This document shows positions 1 through 6,309 of a DNA stretch of 64,000 bases, piece by piece (position 1 is the stretch's first letter; each line of letters opens with the position of its first letter). The position numbers were made by a program, and so were the translations under genes. The stretch covers positions 310,001 through 374,000 of the forward strand of contig JADQCB010000002.1 in NCBI GenBank assembly GCA_016278325.1. The letters are read 5' to 3'. Under the pieces are notes generated by a model. It was given only the letters and a program-made list of their open reading frames with translations. It made no database searches and was not told the origin of the DNA. This DNA comes from Actibacterium sp. (GTDB lineage: Bacteria; Pseudomonadota; Alphaproteobacteria; Rhodobacterales; Rhodobacteraceae).

Positions 1-469
1 TCTTGGCCGCGACGATCAGCCCGGATGTATCCTTGTCGATCCGGTGCACGATGCCCGGCCGCTTCTCGCCGCCGATCCCCGAAAGCGTCTCGCCGCAATG
101 GGCCAGCAAAGCATTGACCAGTGTGCCACCGGGGCTGCCCGGCGCGGGGTGAACGACCATGCCGGCGGGCTTGTTCACCACGATCAGCGCGGCATCCTCG
201 AAAACCACGTCCAGCGCGATCGCCTCGGCGCGCGCCGCGCCCTCCCGCGGGGCGGAGAATGCCAGCGCCAGCACATCGCCCTCGCACACCCGCGCGCGCG
301 GGTCGGTCAGGATCACCTCGCCGCGCGTCACCCCGCCGGCCGCGATCAGCTTGGCCAGGCGCGAGCGCGACAGGCCGGCCGCCTCTGGCACATCGCGCGC
401 AAGCGCCTTATCAAGGCGGCCGGGCGGGTTGGGCCCGATAACCACCGAAAGGCGGCGCAAGATGGACAT
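1..469 (-). CDS. rluD: RluA-family 23S rRNA pseudouridine synthase (RluD-like), N-terminal part
   Basis: Only the first 156 residues are present; the gene runs off the left edge. Enzymes of this family isomerise chosen uridines of large-subunit rRNA. Residues about 15-70 read as an S4 RNA-binding domain (SRSRLAKLIAAGGV), followed by the synthase core with NKPAGMVVHP (99-108) and the catalytic loop HRIDKDTSGL (142-151), where Asp145 is the expected nucleophile. The start at 469 is preceded by GGGAG five bases away. The first codons overlap the start of the divergent gene at 462 by eight bases. RluD is the likelier paralogue, but RluC cannot be excluded from a partial sequence, so the symbol is provisional. 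Confidence 0.85.
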   Translation of the reverse strand, partial: MSILRRLSVVIGPNPPGRLDKALARDVPEAAGLSRSRLAKLIAAGGVTRGEVILTDPRARVCEGDVLALAFSAPREGAARAEAIALDVVFEDAALIVVNKPAGMVVHPAPGSPGGTLVNALLAHCGETLSGIGGEKRPGIVHRIDKDTSGLIVAAK

Positions 470-773
470 GAACGACGCTCCCGAACCGGGGCCGGAGCCC
501 GCGAACCTGCGATTTCTGCGCATCCTCGTCACGGTGCTGACCGCGACGATGATCGGCGGGGTTGTAATCATCATCGTGCTGCTTGTCACCCGCTTCCCGA
601 CACCGTCGCGCCCTGCCCTGCCCGATGTGATCGCCCTGCCCGAGGGCGCCACCGCGAGCGCCTTCACCCGCGGGAAGGGCTGGTACGCGGTCGTGACCGA
701 GGATCAGCGAATCCTGATCTATGACGCGGCGAGCGGGGATCTGACCCGGACCATCACGATCCGGACCGAGTGA
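462..773 (+). CDS. small single-span membrane protein, DUF6476-like
   Basis: A 103-residue protein with a short acidic, proline-rich cytoplasmic lead, one strong transmembrane helix (about 19-43, ILVTVLTATMIGGVVIIIVLL) and a small periplasmic domain of about 55 residues ending in ITIRTE. It resembles the DUF6476 family that sits beside rluD-like genes in Rhodobacterales; the family name is from memory and the function is unknown. AAAGG lies nine bases before the ATG at 462; a second in-frame ATG at 468 is possible. Either start overlaps the beginning of the divergent pseudouridine synthase gene, so the two promoters must lie inside each other's coding sequence. The periplasmic part has WYAVVTEDQRILIYD, a beta-strand-rich stretch. 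Confidence 0.75.
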   Translation: MDMNDAPEPGPEPANLRFLRILVTVLTATMIGGVVIIIVLLVTRFPTPSRPALPDVIALPEGATASAFTRGKGWYAVVTEDQRILIYDAASGDLTRTITIRTE

Positions 774-802
774 GCGTAGTCGCCGGCCGGGGCGCCGCGC
801 AG

Positions 803-1420
803 TCAAGACCGCCGGGGCGGGAAGACGCGCCGCGCCAGCATCACCCGCGCCGCCGCGGTGACGAAACACAGCGCGCCGAACGCCCAGGCCAATGGCGGGA
901 ACCAGCCGGGAAACAGGCATAAAGCGACGAAGAAGGCGATGGTCTCGGTCCCTTCCAGCAGCCCGCCCGTGAAATAAAGCGATTTCACCCCGCGCGCATC
1001 GGTCTGCATCCGCCGCTTCTCGGCCAGCACCGCGAAGCCGAGGAACGAGGCGCCGTTGGCATAGAAGCTGGCCAGAAGAAATGCCCCGGCCGCGCCGTTT
1101 CCGCCCGGGTCCGCCCAGACGAATCCCATCGGCACCGCGCCGTAAAAGACGAAATCGCTGACGATATCGAGATAGCCGCCGAAATCGGTCTTTGCGCTGG
1201 CCCGCGCGATGGCGCCATCCAGCCCGTCGAAGAGCCGGCTCAGCACCAGCGGCAGCAAGGCCCAGCCCGGCGCATCCAGGGCAATCAGCCCCGCGCTGGT
1301 CAGCCCCAGTGCCAGACCGGCAAGTGTCACCGCATCGGCCCCCCAGCCGGCCCGCGCCGCGCGCGCGCCCATCCGGTCGAGCACCGGGTCGATCAATCGG
1401 CGAATCGCACCATCGAGCAT
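803..1420 (-). CDS. CDP-alcohol phosphatidyltransferase family protein
   Basis: A 205-residue integral membrane enzyme that would transfer a phospho-alcohol from a CDP-linked donor, as in phospholipid synthesis. The family motif is complete: D65-x2-D68-G69-x2-A72-R73-x7-G81-x3-D85-x3-D89. About five further hydrophobic helices follow (for example AAGAFLLASFYANG and IAFFVALCLFPGW). The acceptor alcohol cannot be read from the sequence; it is shorter than many phosphatidylglycerophosphate synthases and could be one of the orphan members. The ATG at 1420 has AGGTGATG just upstream. The open frame continues upstream to 1966, but that extension crosses the tRNA gene and is not coding. Confidence 0.85.
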   Translation of the reverse strand: MLDGAIRRLIDPVLDRMGARAARAGWGADAVTLAGLALGLTSAGLIALDAPGWALLPLVLSRLFDGLDGAIARASAKTDFGGYLDIVSDFVFYGAVPMGFVWADPGGNGAAGAFLLASFYANGASFLGFAVLAEKRRMQTDARGVKSLYFTGGLLEGTETIAFFVALCLFPGWFPPLAWAFGALCFVTAAARVMLARRVFPPRRS

Positions 1421-1499
1421 CGCATCACCTCCGGCACGATCTTTCGGCGCAAAGGCACCGGCCGCACAAGCGCGCTCACGCGAAATTGCAAGGGAAGGA

Positions 1500-1576
1500 T
1501 GGTACCGCCTCCCTGGCTTGAACAGGGGACCTCTGGATCCACAATCCAGCGCTCTAACCAACTGAGCTAAGGCGGC
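1500..1576 (-). tRNA. tRNA-His (anticodon GTG), CCA encoded, no G-1
   Basis: The minus strand folds as a cloverleaf of 77 nt including an encoded CCA. The acceptor stem pairs GCCGCCT with AGGCGGT, closing with a G1:U72 wobble. The anticodon stem CTGGA/TCCAG carries loop TTGTGGA, with GTG at 1542-1540. The T arm has CCCTG-TTCAAGC-CAGGG. The discriminator is A73 and there is no extra G at position -1. This matches the unusual alphaproteobacterial tRNA-His group rather than the canonical form with G-1:C73. Confidence 0.96.
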
Positions 1577-1764
1577 ACTGGCTGCGGGATTTAGCGCCGC
1601 GAAGCCCGGATTGCAAGACCAAGATTTGCCGTGAACGGCCCGGTTCGTCGGCGAATGCGCGGGGCTCTGGCGGCGTGGCGGCGCCGGGCCGCGGCCCGGG
1701 CTTGCCCTTGCCACGGCCCCGCCGTCAGGGTAATCCGCCGCGATACAAGCAGGAGTGTGCCGCC

Positions 1765-1983
1765 ATGGGCATCGACAAGGAAAGCGACCTCGCCGCCAAT
1801 CTTCAGATCGGTCCGACCACGCTGGGCATGGTGCGGATCTATGTCGAGGCCGAGGGCCTGGAACTTCCGCTCGACTTCGAGCCCGAAGAGGCCGAGGAAA
1901 TCGCCGAAGAGATCCGCGCCGCCGCCGCCCATGCCCGCAAGAAGGCGCCGGGCGGCGGAAAGCCACGCAAAAAGGGCGGCTGA
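1765..1983 (+). CDS. small acidic protein, DUF6324-like
   Basis: A 72-residue soluble protein with an acidic middle (DFEPEEAEEIAEEIRAAAAH) and a basic, glycine-rich tail (KKAPGGGKPRKKGG). It resembles the Rhodobacterales family DUF6324, recalled by its start MGIDKESDLAANLQIGPTT; no function is known. CAGGAG precedes the ATG at 1765 by about ten bases, which is why this start is preferred over in-frame starts upstream. The split into an acidic helix and a basic tail suggests a small binding or regulatory protein, but that is only an impression. Confidence 0.7.
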   Translation: MGIDKESDLAANLQIGPTTLGMVRIYVEAEGLELPLDFEPEEAEEIAEEIRAAAAHARKKAPGGGKPRKKGG

Positions 1984-2006
1984 GAACCGGGCACCGGGGC
2001 CGCGGG

Positions 2007-2666
2007 TCAGCCCTCGGCCCACATCCGGTAAAGGTTCGTCTTGGCCTTCAGAAGCCGGTCGAAATGCGGCGACTTGCCGCCCGCGTCGAAAACCGCCTGG
2101 GTGGCGGTATCGAGATCGTGCAGCACCTCGCGCTGCGCCGGGTCGCGCACCCAGCTTTGCACCCATCCCACCACGGCCAGCCTTGCGCCGCGAGTCACCG
2201 GCTCCACCCGGTGAAGCTGCCCGGTCGGATACAGCACCATGTCCCCCGGATCGAGACGAAAGCGCCGGTCCTCGACCTGTTCCTGCATGATCAGGCCGCC
2301 CCCGTCATAGCTTTCGGGATCCGACAGGAACAGGGTGAAGGACAGGTCGGTGCGCGCCCCGCCCATGATCGCGTCATCGACATGGGCACCGTATTCCATC
2401 CCCGGCGCATAGCGCGATACCAGCATCCGCGTGTATCGCCGCGGCCGCGCCACCGAGCGGAACAGGGCATTGCCGTCCAGCGCCGCCTTGACCTTGTCGA
2501 GTATCGCCGCAAGCGCCGGCGAGCTTTCGGCCTGTTCGTTGTTCTTGACCCCGGCGGCATAGCGCCCCGCCGTTGCCTGCCCGTCCGCGAACGGCAGATC
2601 GGCGGCGGCCTCGCGCAGGGCCGCCACCTCTGCCGTGCTCAGCACATTGCCGATCACGGTGACCAT
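2007..2666 (-). CDS. PKHD-type Fe(II)/2-oxoglutarate-dependent dioxygenase (PiuC/YbiX-like)
   Basis: A 219-residue cytoplasmic hydroxylase of the PKHD (PiuC/YbiX) group. The iron triad is visible as H95-x-D97 (in GAHVDDAIMGG) and H152 (TGQLHRVEPV), with R162 (RGARLAV) as the expected 2-oxoglutarate anchor. The C-terminal PKHD cap ends in KAKTNLYRMWAEG. In other bacteria such genes are often iron-regulated and sit beside TonB siderophore receptors. Here the partner is the upstream exported Glu/Gly-rich protein gene, whose TGA overlaps a possible GTG start at 2672. The ATG at 2666 is taken because GGAGG then stands at a normal distance. The substrate is unknown. Confidence 0.88.
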   Translation of the reverse strand: MVTVIGNVLSTAEVAALREAAADLPFADGQATAGRYAAGVKNNEQAESSPALAAILDKVKAALDGNALFRSVARPRRYTRMLVSRYAPGMEYGAHVDDAIMGGARTDLSFTLFLSDPESYDGGGLIMQEQVEDRRFRLDPGDMVLYPTGQLHRVEPVTRGARLAVVGWVQSWVRDPAQREVLHDLDTATQAVFDAGGKSPHFDRLLKAKTNLYRMWAEG

Positions 2667-2668
2667 GG

Positions 2669-3586
2669 TCACTTCACCTCCAGCGCCGCAAGTTCCATGC
2701 GCGCGGCGGCGCCGTACAGAAGGCTGGGATCCATCGTGAAGTCACCCTGCCCCTGAAGGTCGCCATAGGCCGCGTCGAGCCCCCGGACCAGCTCCAGGAT
2801 CCGCGCGCCGGCCTTCGCCACTGCCGGATCCCCGGACGCGGCGAAACGCGCGGCCTCGGTCTCGACCGTCCGCAGAAAGCCCCAGCTGTCCTGGTATTCG
2901 TGCAGGTTCGACACGCTGCCGCCCTTGACCGCGATCGTGTATTCGTCGGCCGCGATCCGGGTCAGGGCGGCCAGCGCCATCAGCCGGTCGCGCACCGGGG
3001 CCGGGGTGGCGGCGCAGGCCTCGCCCACCTCTTCGATCACATGGTCGAAACGCGCGCGGATATCGGCGGCATCGGCCCCGGCCTCGGCAGCGTTGCTCAG
3101 GCCGACGATATCGGCGCGCAACCCGCCAAAGCCCAGCTTTTCGAGCGGCGCGGCGACGGCATCGTATTTTTCCTTGATCGGGTGGCCCATATGGGTGCGG
3201 GCGGCCGCCAGGTCGCCCTGCGCGTAAAGCGCCATGCCGGCGCGCAAATGCCCGGTCATGAAGCCCAGGTCGCGCAGGAAGGCCACGGTCGGATCGCCAC
3301 CGCCGCCGCCTTCGCTCTCACCCTCGCCTTCGCCGCCCTTTGCCGCGCCTTCACCTTCGAACAGGGCGGATGGCGTTGCGGTGCTATGCCCTTCGCTTTC
3401 GCCTTCGCCTTCGGCCTGGGCCATCAGGTAGGTTCCGGCGACCTGCGAAGTCGTGGGCGCCCCGGAAGGCGCGGTGGCGCTGGCGGCCGTCGTGGCCGCG
3501 GCCGGCGCCGCCAGTGTCATCGCCGCGGTGCCCAGCACCAGCATCCGGCGCGCCCGAACGGTGCGGGGGGGAGTCCTGTCAGTCAT
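2669..3586 (-). CDS. exported Glu/Gly-rich protein of unknown function, paired with PKHD hydroxylase
   Basis: A 305-residue protein with a long signal sequence (VRARRMLVLGTAAMTLAAPAA). After it comes a low-complexity stretch of Gly-Glu repeats (AEGEGESEG, FEGEGAAKGGEGEGESEGG, about residues 58-98), then an all-helical domain of about 200 residues. The helical part (TGHLRAGMALYAQGDLAAA, HMGHPIKEKYDAV) has the flavour of imelysin/EfeO-type periplasmic proteins, but I cannot place it in a named family. The acidic repeats could bind divalent metal. AAAGGTGAAGAA before the ATG at 3586 fixes the start. Its stop overlaps the PKHD gene, so the two are translationally linked. Two inverted repeats lie just upstream. 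Confidence 0.75.
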   Translation of the reverse strand: MTDRTPPRTVRARRMLVLGTAAMTLAAPAAATTAASATAPSGAPTTSQVAGTYLMAQAEGEGESEGHSTATPSALFEGEGAAKGGEGEGESEGGGGGDPTVAFLRDLGFMTGHLRAGMALYAQGDLAAARTHMGHPIKEKYDAVAAPLEKLGFGGLRADIVGLSNAAEAGADAADIRARFDHVIEEVGEACAATPAPVRDRLMALAALTRIAADEYTIAVKGGSVSNLHEYQDSWGFLRTVETEAARFAASGDPAVAKAGARILELVRGLDAAYGDLQGQGDFTMDPSLLYGAAARMELAALEVK

Positions 3587-3621
3587 TTCTTCACCTTTCG
3601 CGTTTCCTCGTTCCCGGAAAA

Positions 3622-3646
3622 GTATCCGAGTGTTTTTATCGGATAC
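3622..3646. promoter_or_regulatory. inverted repeat GTATCCGA-N9-TCGGATAC, candidate operator
   Basis: Perfect 8-base arms at 3622-3629 and 3639-3646 around an AT-rich 9-base spacer. It lies 36 bases before the start of the Glu/Gly-rich protein gene, where a repressor or activator of that operon would bind. The regulator is unknown. Confidence 0.5.
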
Positions 3647-3675
3647 CATGGGCACGCGGTGATTCAACCCCTTTT

Positions 3676-3699
3676 CCGATATTTTTTATCAGATATCGG
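3676..3699. repeat. inverted repeat CCGATAT-N10-ATATCGG at the mmcB 3' end
   Basis: Seven-base perfect arms at 3676-3682 and 3693-3699. It spans the last codons of mmcB and lies 90 bases upstream of the Glu/Gly-rich protein gene. It lacks a following T-run on the minus strand, so a second operator or a weak terminator are both possible. Confidence 0.35.
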
Positions 3700-4147
3700 G
3701 GGCCTCCACCGGCAGGCCATATTTGGGATCGCGCAAGGCCTGCAATCGAATCGCGGCGTGGCGCGCGAATTTCTGGACCATGGCCTTGCGCCGCGCCGGC
3801 GCAAGCCGCTGTTCAGGGCCGGTCCGGAGGATTTCGGCGTCATAGGCATCGGCAAGGATCACGCCGGTCCCTTCCGGAAGCAGATCCAGCGGAAAATCCG
3901 CCGTGACCGCCCAGAAAAACCGGTCACACCATTCCAGATAACCCTGCCATTTCGCATCGGACAGGAAATCGACGCGCGAGGATTTGCATTCCACGACCCA
4001 GATCTCACCCCGCCGGCCAAGCGCCATCACGTCCACGCGCAATCCCGGCGCGGGGACCAGTTCCTCGACGGTCACGAAGTCATGGCTTCGCAAATGACGA
4101 CAGACGCCGCGCGCCAGGATCTGGCCGGGCTGAAGCGTATCCTGCAT
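3689..4147 (-). CDS. mmcB: MmcB family DNA repair protein
   Basis: A 152-residue protein of the MmcB (DUF1052) family, known from Caulobacter as a DNA-damage-induced repair factor. The fold is nuclease-like, of PD-(D/E)xK type: D39 in GLRVDVMALGRRG, then E53-x-K55 in IWVVECKSS, with a conserved DFLSDAKWQGYLEWCDRFFW stretch after it. The length matches the family. The ATG at 4147 is 12 bases downstream of a perfect alphaproteobacterial LexA box (4159-4173), so the gene should be under SOS control. The downstream gene, 102 bases away on the same strand, appears unrelated in function. Confidence 0.92.
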   Translation of the reverse strand: MQDTLQPGQILARGVCRHLRSHDFVTVEELVPAPGLRVDVMALGRRGEIWVVECKSSRVDFLSDAKWQGYLEWCDRFFWAVTADFPLDLLPEGTGVILADAYDAEILRTGPEQRLAPARRKAMVQKFARHAAIRLQALRDPKYGLPVEAPDI

Positions 4148-4158
4148 GGGCGCAACAT

Positions 4159-4173
4159 GAACGATTCATGAAC
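4159..4173. promoter_or_regulatory. LexA (SOS) box GAAC-N7-GAAC upstream of mmcB
   Basis: Read on the minus strand this is GTTC-ATGAATC-GTTC, an exact match to the alphaproteobacterial LexA site GTTC-N7-GTTC. It ends 12 bases before the mmcB start, a position where a repressor would block transcription or its first steps. Confidence 0.82.
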
Positions 4174-4391
4174 ATCACGCAAGGCTTGCAGGCCCGGCGT
4201 CTGCGCCCTATGTGATGGGGTGGCGGGTTCTGCCCTTCTCGTGAACGGTTCAATTCCGGTGGCCTTAAATATATCCGAGGGAGCTGGCTCTGTCGGGGTT
4301 CTGGCCTCGTTACCCGGCGCCCACCTGTGCAAACAGGTCCTCGGGAATTCGCAAACCAACCGGTTGCAGGCGGTTCCCGCCACGCATGAAA
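4174..4391. other. intergenic stretch, no gene recognised
   Basis: Together with the neighbouring LexA box and hairpin this is a 320-base gap between mmcB and the small membrane protein gene. No open frame here has a convincing start or composition. An AT-rich spot (TTAAATATATCC, about 4264) may belong to the mmcB promoter region. Confidence 0.5.
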
Positions 4392-4427
4392 ACAGGACGG
4401 GCGGCCCGATCGGGCCGCCCGTCCTGT
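4392..4427. terminator. perfect 36-base palindromic hairpin, probable terminator
   Basis: The 36 bases are exactly self-complementary about a central GATC (arms such as ACAGGACGGGCGGCCC). It lies 43 bases after the stop of the gene ending at 4470, and on the minus strand it is followed by TTTT, as in a Rho-independent terminator. Confidence 0.75.
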
Positions 4428-4469
4428 CTTGTCCGACCTGTCGATGCCGGGTTGCGTGACAGCGATGCC

Positions 4470-4778
4470 TCAGCGCCGGTCTTCGCGGAGCGGAACCGGC
4501 ACCAGCGCCGGCGCGGGCAGCGGCGCGCGCCGCGACCGCCCGCCCTTGTCATCGTCATGATCGGCCATCCGCATCACCGCGATGCCGAACTGCACGCCCG
4601 AAAACACGATCCCGTTGAACATGAACAACATAAAACCGGCCAGAATCCCCGCCCCCGACCCGGACACCAGGTGCCACAGATTGGCGACGTTCAACCAAAA
4701 CAAGGCCGTGACGAACCCGGCCGAGAGCATGAACCCGATGATGGTCTGGCGGATATAGAGATGCACAAGTCTGGGCAT
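4470..4778 (-). CDS. small two-helix membrane protein of unknown function
   Basis: A 102-residue protein with two long hydrophobic segments (about 9-30, YIRQTIIGFMLSAGFVTALF, and about 40-70, with GILAGFMLFMFNGIVFSG). It has an acidic/basic cytoplasmic tail (MADHDDDKGGRSRR). AAGGAAGG stands eight bases before the ATG at 4778, fixing the start. No family is recognised beyond small Rhodobacterales inner-membrane proteins. It is followed by a strong palindromic terminator, so it looks like a single-gene unit; the gene upstream on the same strand ends 84 bases away. Confidence 0.7.
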   Translation of the reverse strand: MPRLVHLYIRQTIIGFMLSAGFVTALFWLNVANLWHLVSGSGAGILAGFMLFMFNGIVFSGVQFGIAVMRMADHDDDKGGRSRRAPLPAPALVPVPLREDRR

Positions 4779-4862
4779 GGAACCTTCCTTTCGCGCTGCG
4801 TCATGATCTAGATAGTGTTTCACACGCGGTGAAAATAGTCTCGTTTTGTCGCACCCGCCGGC

Positions 4863-5498
4863 CTAGCGATAGCGACGAAACAGCTTGCGGTTGAGGCGCA
4901 GGAACTCTGCCAGAAGGGCCGAGAAACCGCCGATCTCGCGCCCCTTGAAATAAAGGAACCCGACAAGCGCCGCGGTGCCCGCCCCCGCGGCATCGACGAC
5001 GAGATCGGTCATCGTGTCGACCAGCCCCGATTTCTGCATGTTCAACCCGAAGGTCTGGTCCATGCCGAATTCGAAGATCTCCCAGACCGCGCCGATGGTC
5101 ACCGCGAAAGAAAAGGCGATCAGCGACAGCGCCCAGGGCGGCGCGGCATAGCGATCCCCCTCGAACAGGAACAGCGCAAAGATCACGCCGATCAGGCCGA
5201 AGCCCAGGGCCGAGCCGCCATGCATCACGATATCCCACCACCAATAGCGTTCGTAGAAATCCATCACTTCGCCCAGGAAGACCGTGGAAAACACGAAGGC
5301 GGTGATTGCCGCGATGAAGCTGACCGGCAGTTGCACGCCGAACCGCCGCACCACGAATTCCGGCGCAACCGACAGGATCAGCGTCAGCGATGCGACAAAG
5401 GCGACTTCCCAACGCGCTGCGATCAGGGCGGCGCCCGCCACCACGACCAGAAGCGCACGGATCGACAGGACCAGCGGAGAGGCGTGCCAGAGTTTCAT
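4863..5498 (-). CDS. DUF2238 (YjdF)-like membrane protein
   Basis: A 211-residue polytopic membrane protein with about six helices. The conserved signature of the DUF2238/YjdF family is visible: an aromatic-Trp-Asp run followed by a His-Gly-Gly (YWWWDIVMHGGSALGFG), and later GAVWEIFEFGMDQTFG and DTMTDLVVDAAGAG with paired acidic residues inside membrane segments. Those charged positions suggest a transport or enzymatic role in the membrane, which is not established for the family. The start at 5498 gives a clean first helix (PLVLSIRALLVVVAG). It is divergent from the endonuclease/phosphatase-fold gene at 5604. Confidence 0.75.
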   Translation of the reverse strand: MKLWHASPLVLSIRALLVVVAGAALIAARWEVAFVASLTLILSVAPEFVVRRFGVQLPVSFIAAITAFVFSTVFLGEVMDFYERYWWWDIVMHGGSALGFGLIGVIFALFLFEGDRYAAPPWALSLIAFSFAVTIGAVWEIFEFGMDQTFGLNMQKSGLVDTMTDLVVDAAGAGTAALVGFLYFKGREIGGFSALLAEFLRLNRKLFRRYR

Positions 5499-5603
5499 CT
5501 TCGCGCAGCCTATCCGCGCCGCGCGCCCTCGACAATGGCGCGCCATTGCAGCGGCGCCCGCCATGCCCATATCATGACGATGAACAGGGGGGCCGATACA
5601 CCG

Positions 5604-6293
5604 ATGCGCGTGGCCAGTTACAATATCCGCAAATGCGTCGGCCTCGACTGGCGGCGCAGCCCCGAACGCACGCTTGACGTGGTCGGCGGGCTGGAGGCCG
5701 AGATCGTCGCCCTGCAAGAGGCCGACAAACGGCTGGGCGCGCGTCCTGCCGCGTTGCCGGCCGACGCGGTCACGCCACGCACCGGGCTCGTGCCGCTGAT
5801 GCTGCGCCCCGACGGCGACAGCCTGGGGTTCCACGGCAACGCGCTGCTGCTGCACCGGGATATAGATGTCGAAACGGTCGCCCTGCTGGATCTGCCGGGG
5901 CTGGAACCGCGCGGTGCCGTCATCGCCGATATCGTCCGGCACGGGATCCGCATGCGGGTCGTTGCGACCCATCTGGGGCTGATGCGGCGCCACCGCCTGC
6001 AACAGCTTTCGACGATCCGCGACGCGCTTTCGACGCTTGAGGATCGGCCGACGCTGATACTCGGCGATTTCAATGAATGGACAGCGACGGGCGGTCTGGG
6101 CCCGCTGAGGGCGGGCTTTACCGTGCATGCACCCGGGCGCAGTTTCCACGCCGCGCGCCCGGTTGCCGGGCTGGACCGGATCTCGCATTGCCGCAGGCTG
6201 AACTTGCGCGACGCAGGCGTTGCCGAAACAGCGCTGTCGCGGCGCGCCTCGGACCACTTGCCGATCTGGGCCGAGCTCGCTCTGTCAGCCTGA
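5604..6293 (+). CDS. endonuclease/exonuclease/phosphatase family protein
   Basis: A 229-residue soluble metal-dependent phosphoesterase. The fold's motifs appear in order: SYNIRKCVG near the start, LQEADKR (catalytic Glu), THLGLMRRHR, ILGDFNEW and the terminal SDHLPIWAE, where Asp-His form the active site. The substrate could be a nucleic acid, phosphoinositide-like ester or sphingomyelin-like lipid; the sequence does not decide. The ATG at 5604 has AGGGGGG upstream. An in-frame ATG at 5574 exists but lacks a ribosome site. It converges on modC, with 16 bases between the stops. Confidence 0.85.
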   Translation: MRVASYNIRKCVGLDWRRSPERTLDVVGGLEAEIVALQEADKRLGARPAALPADAVTPRTGLVPLMLRPDGDSLGFHGNALLLHRDIDVETVALLDLPGLEPRGAVIADIVRHGIRMRVVATHLGLMRRHRLQQLSTIRDALSTLEDRPTLILGDFNEWTATGGLGPLRAGFTVHAPGRSFHAARPVAGLDRISHCRRLNLRDAGVAETALSRRASDHLPIWAELALSA

Positions 6294-6309
6294 GCCCCGG
6301 TGCCGGCGG

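Noticed and set aside
1421-1966. Upstream extension of the CDP-alcohol phosphatidyltransferase frame
   Set aside because: It crosses the tRNA-His gene and has no family similarity; the ATG at 1420 has a ribosome site.
4225-4275. GGTTCAATTCC resembling a tRNA T loop
   Set aside because: No acceptor or anticodon stem can be formed around it.
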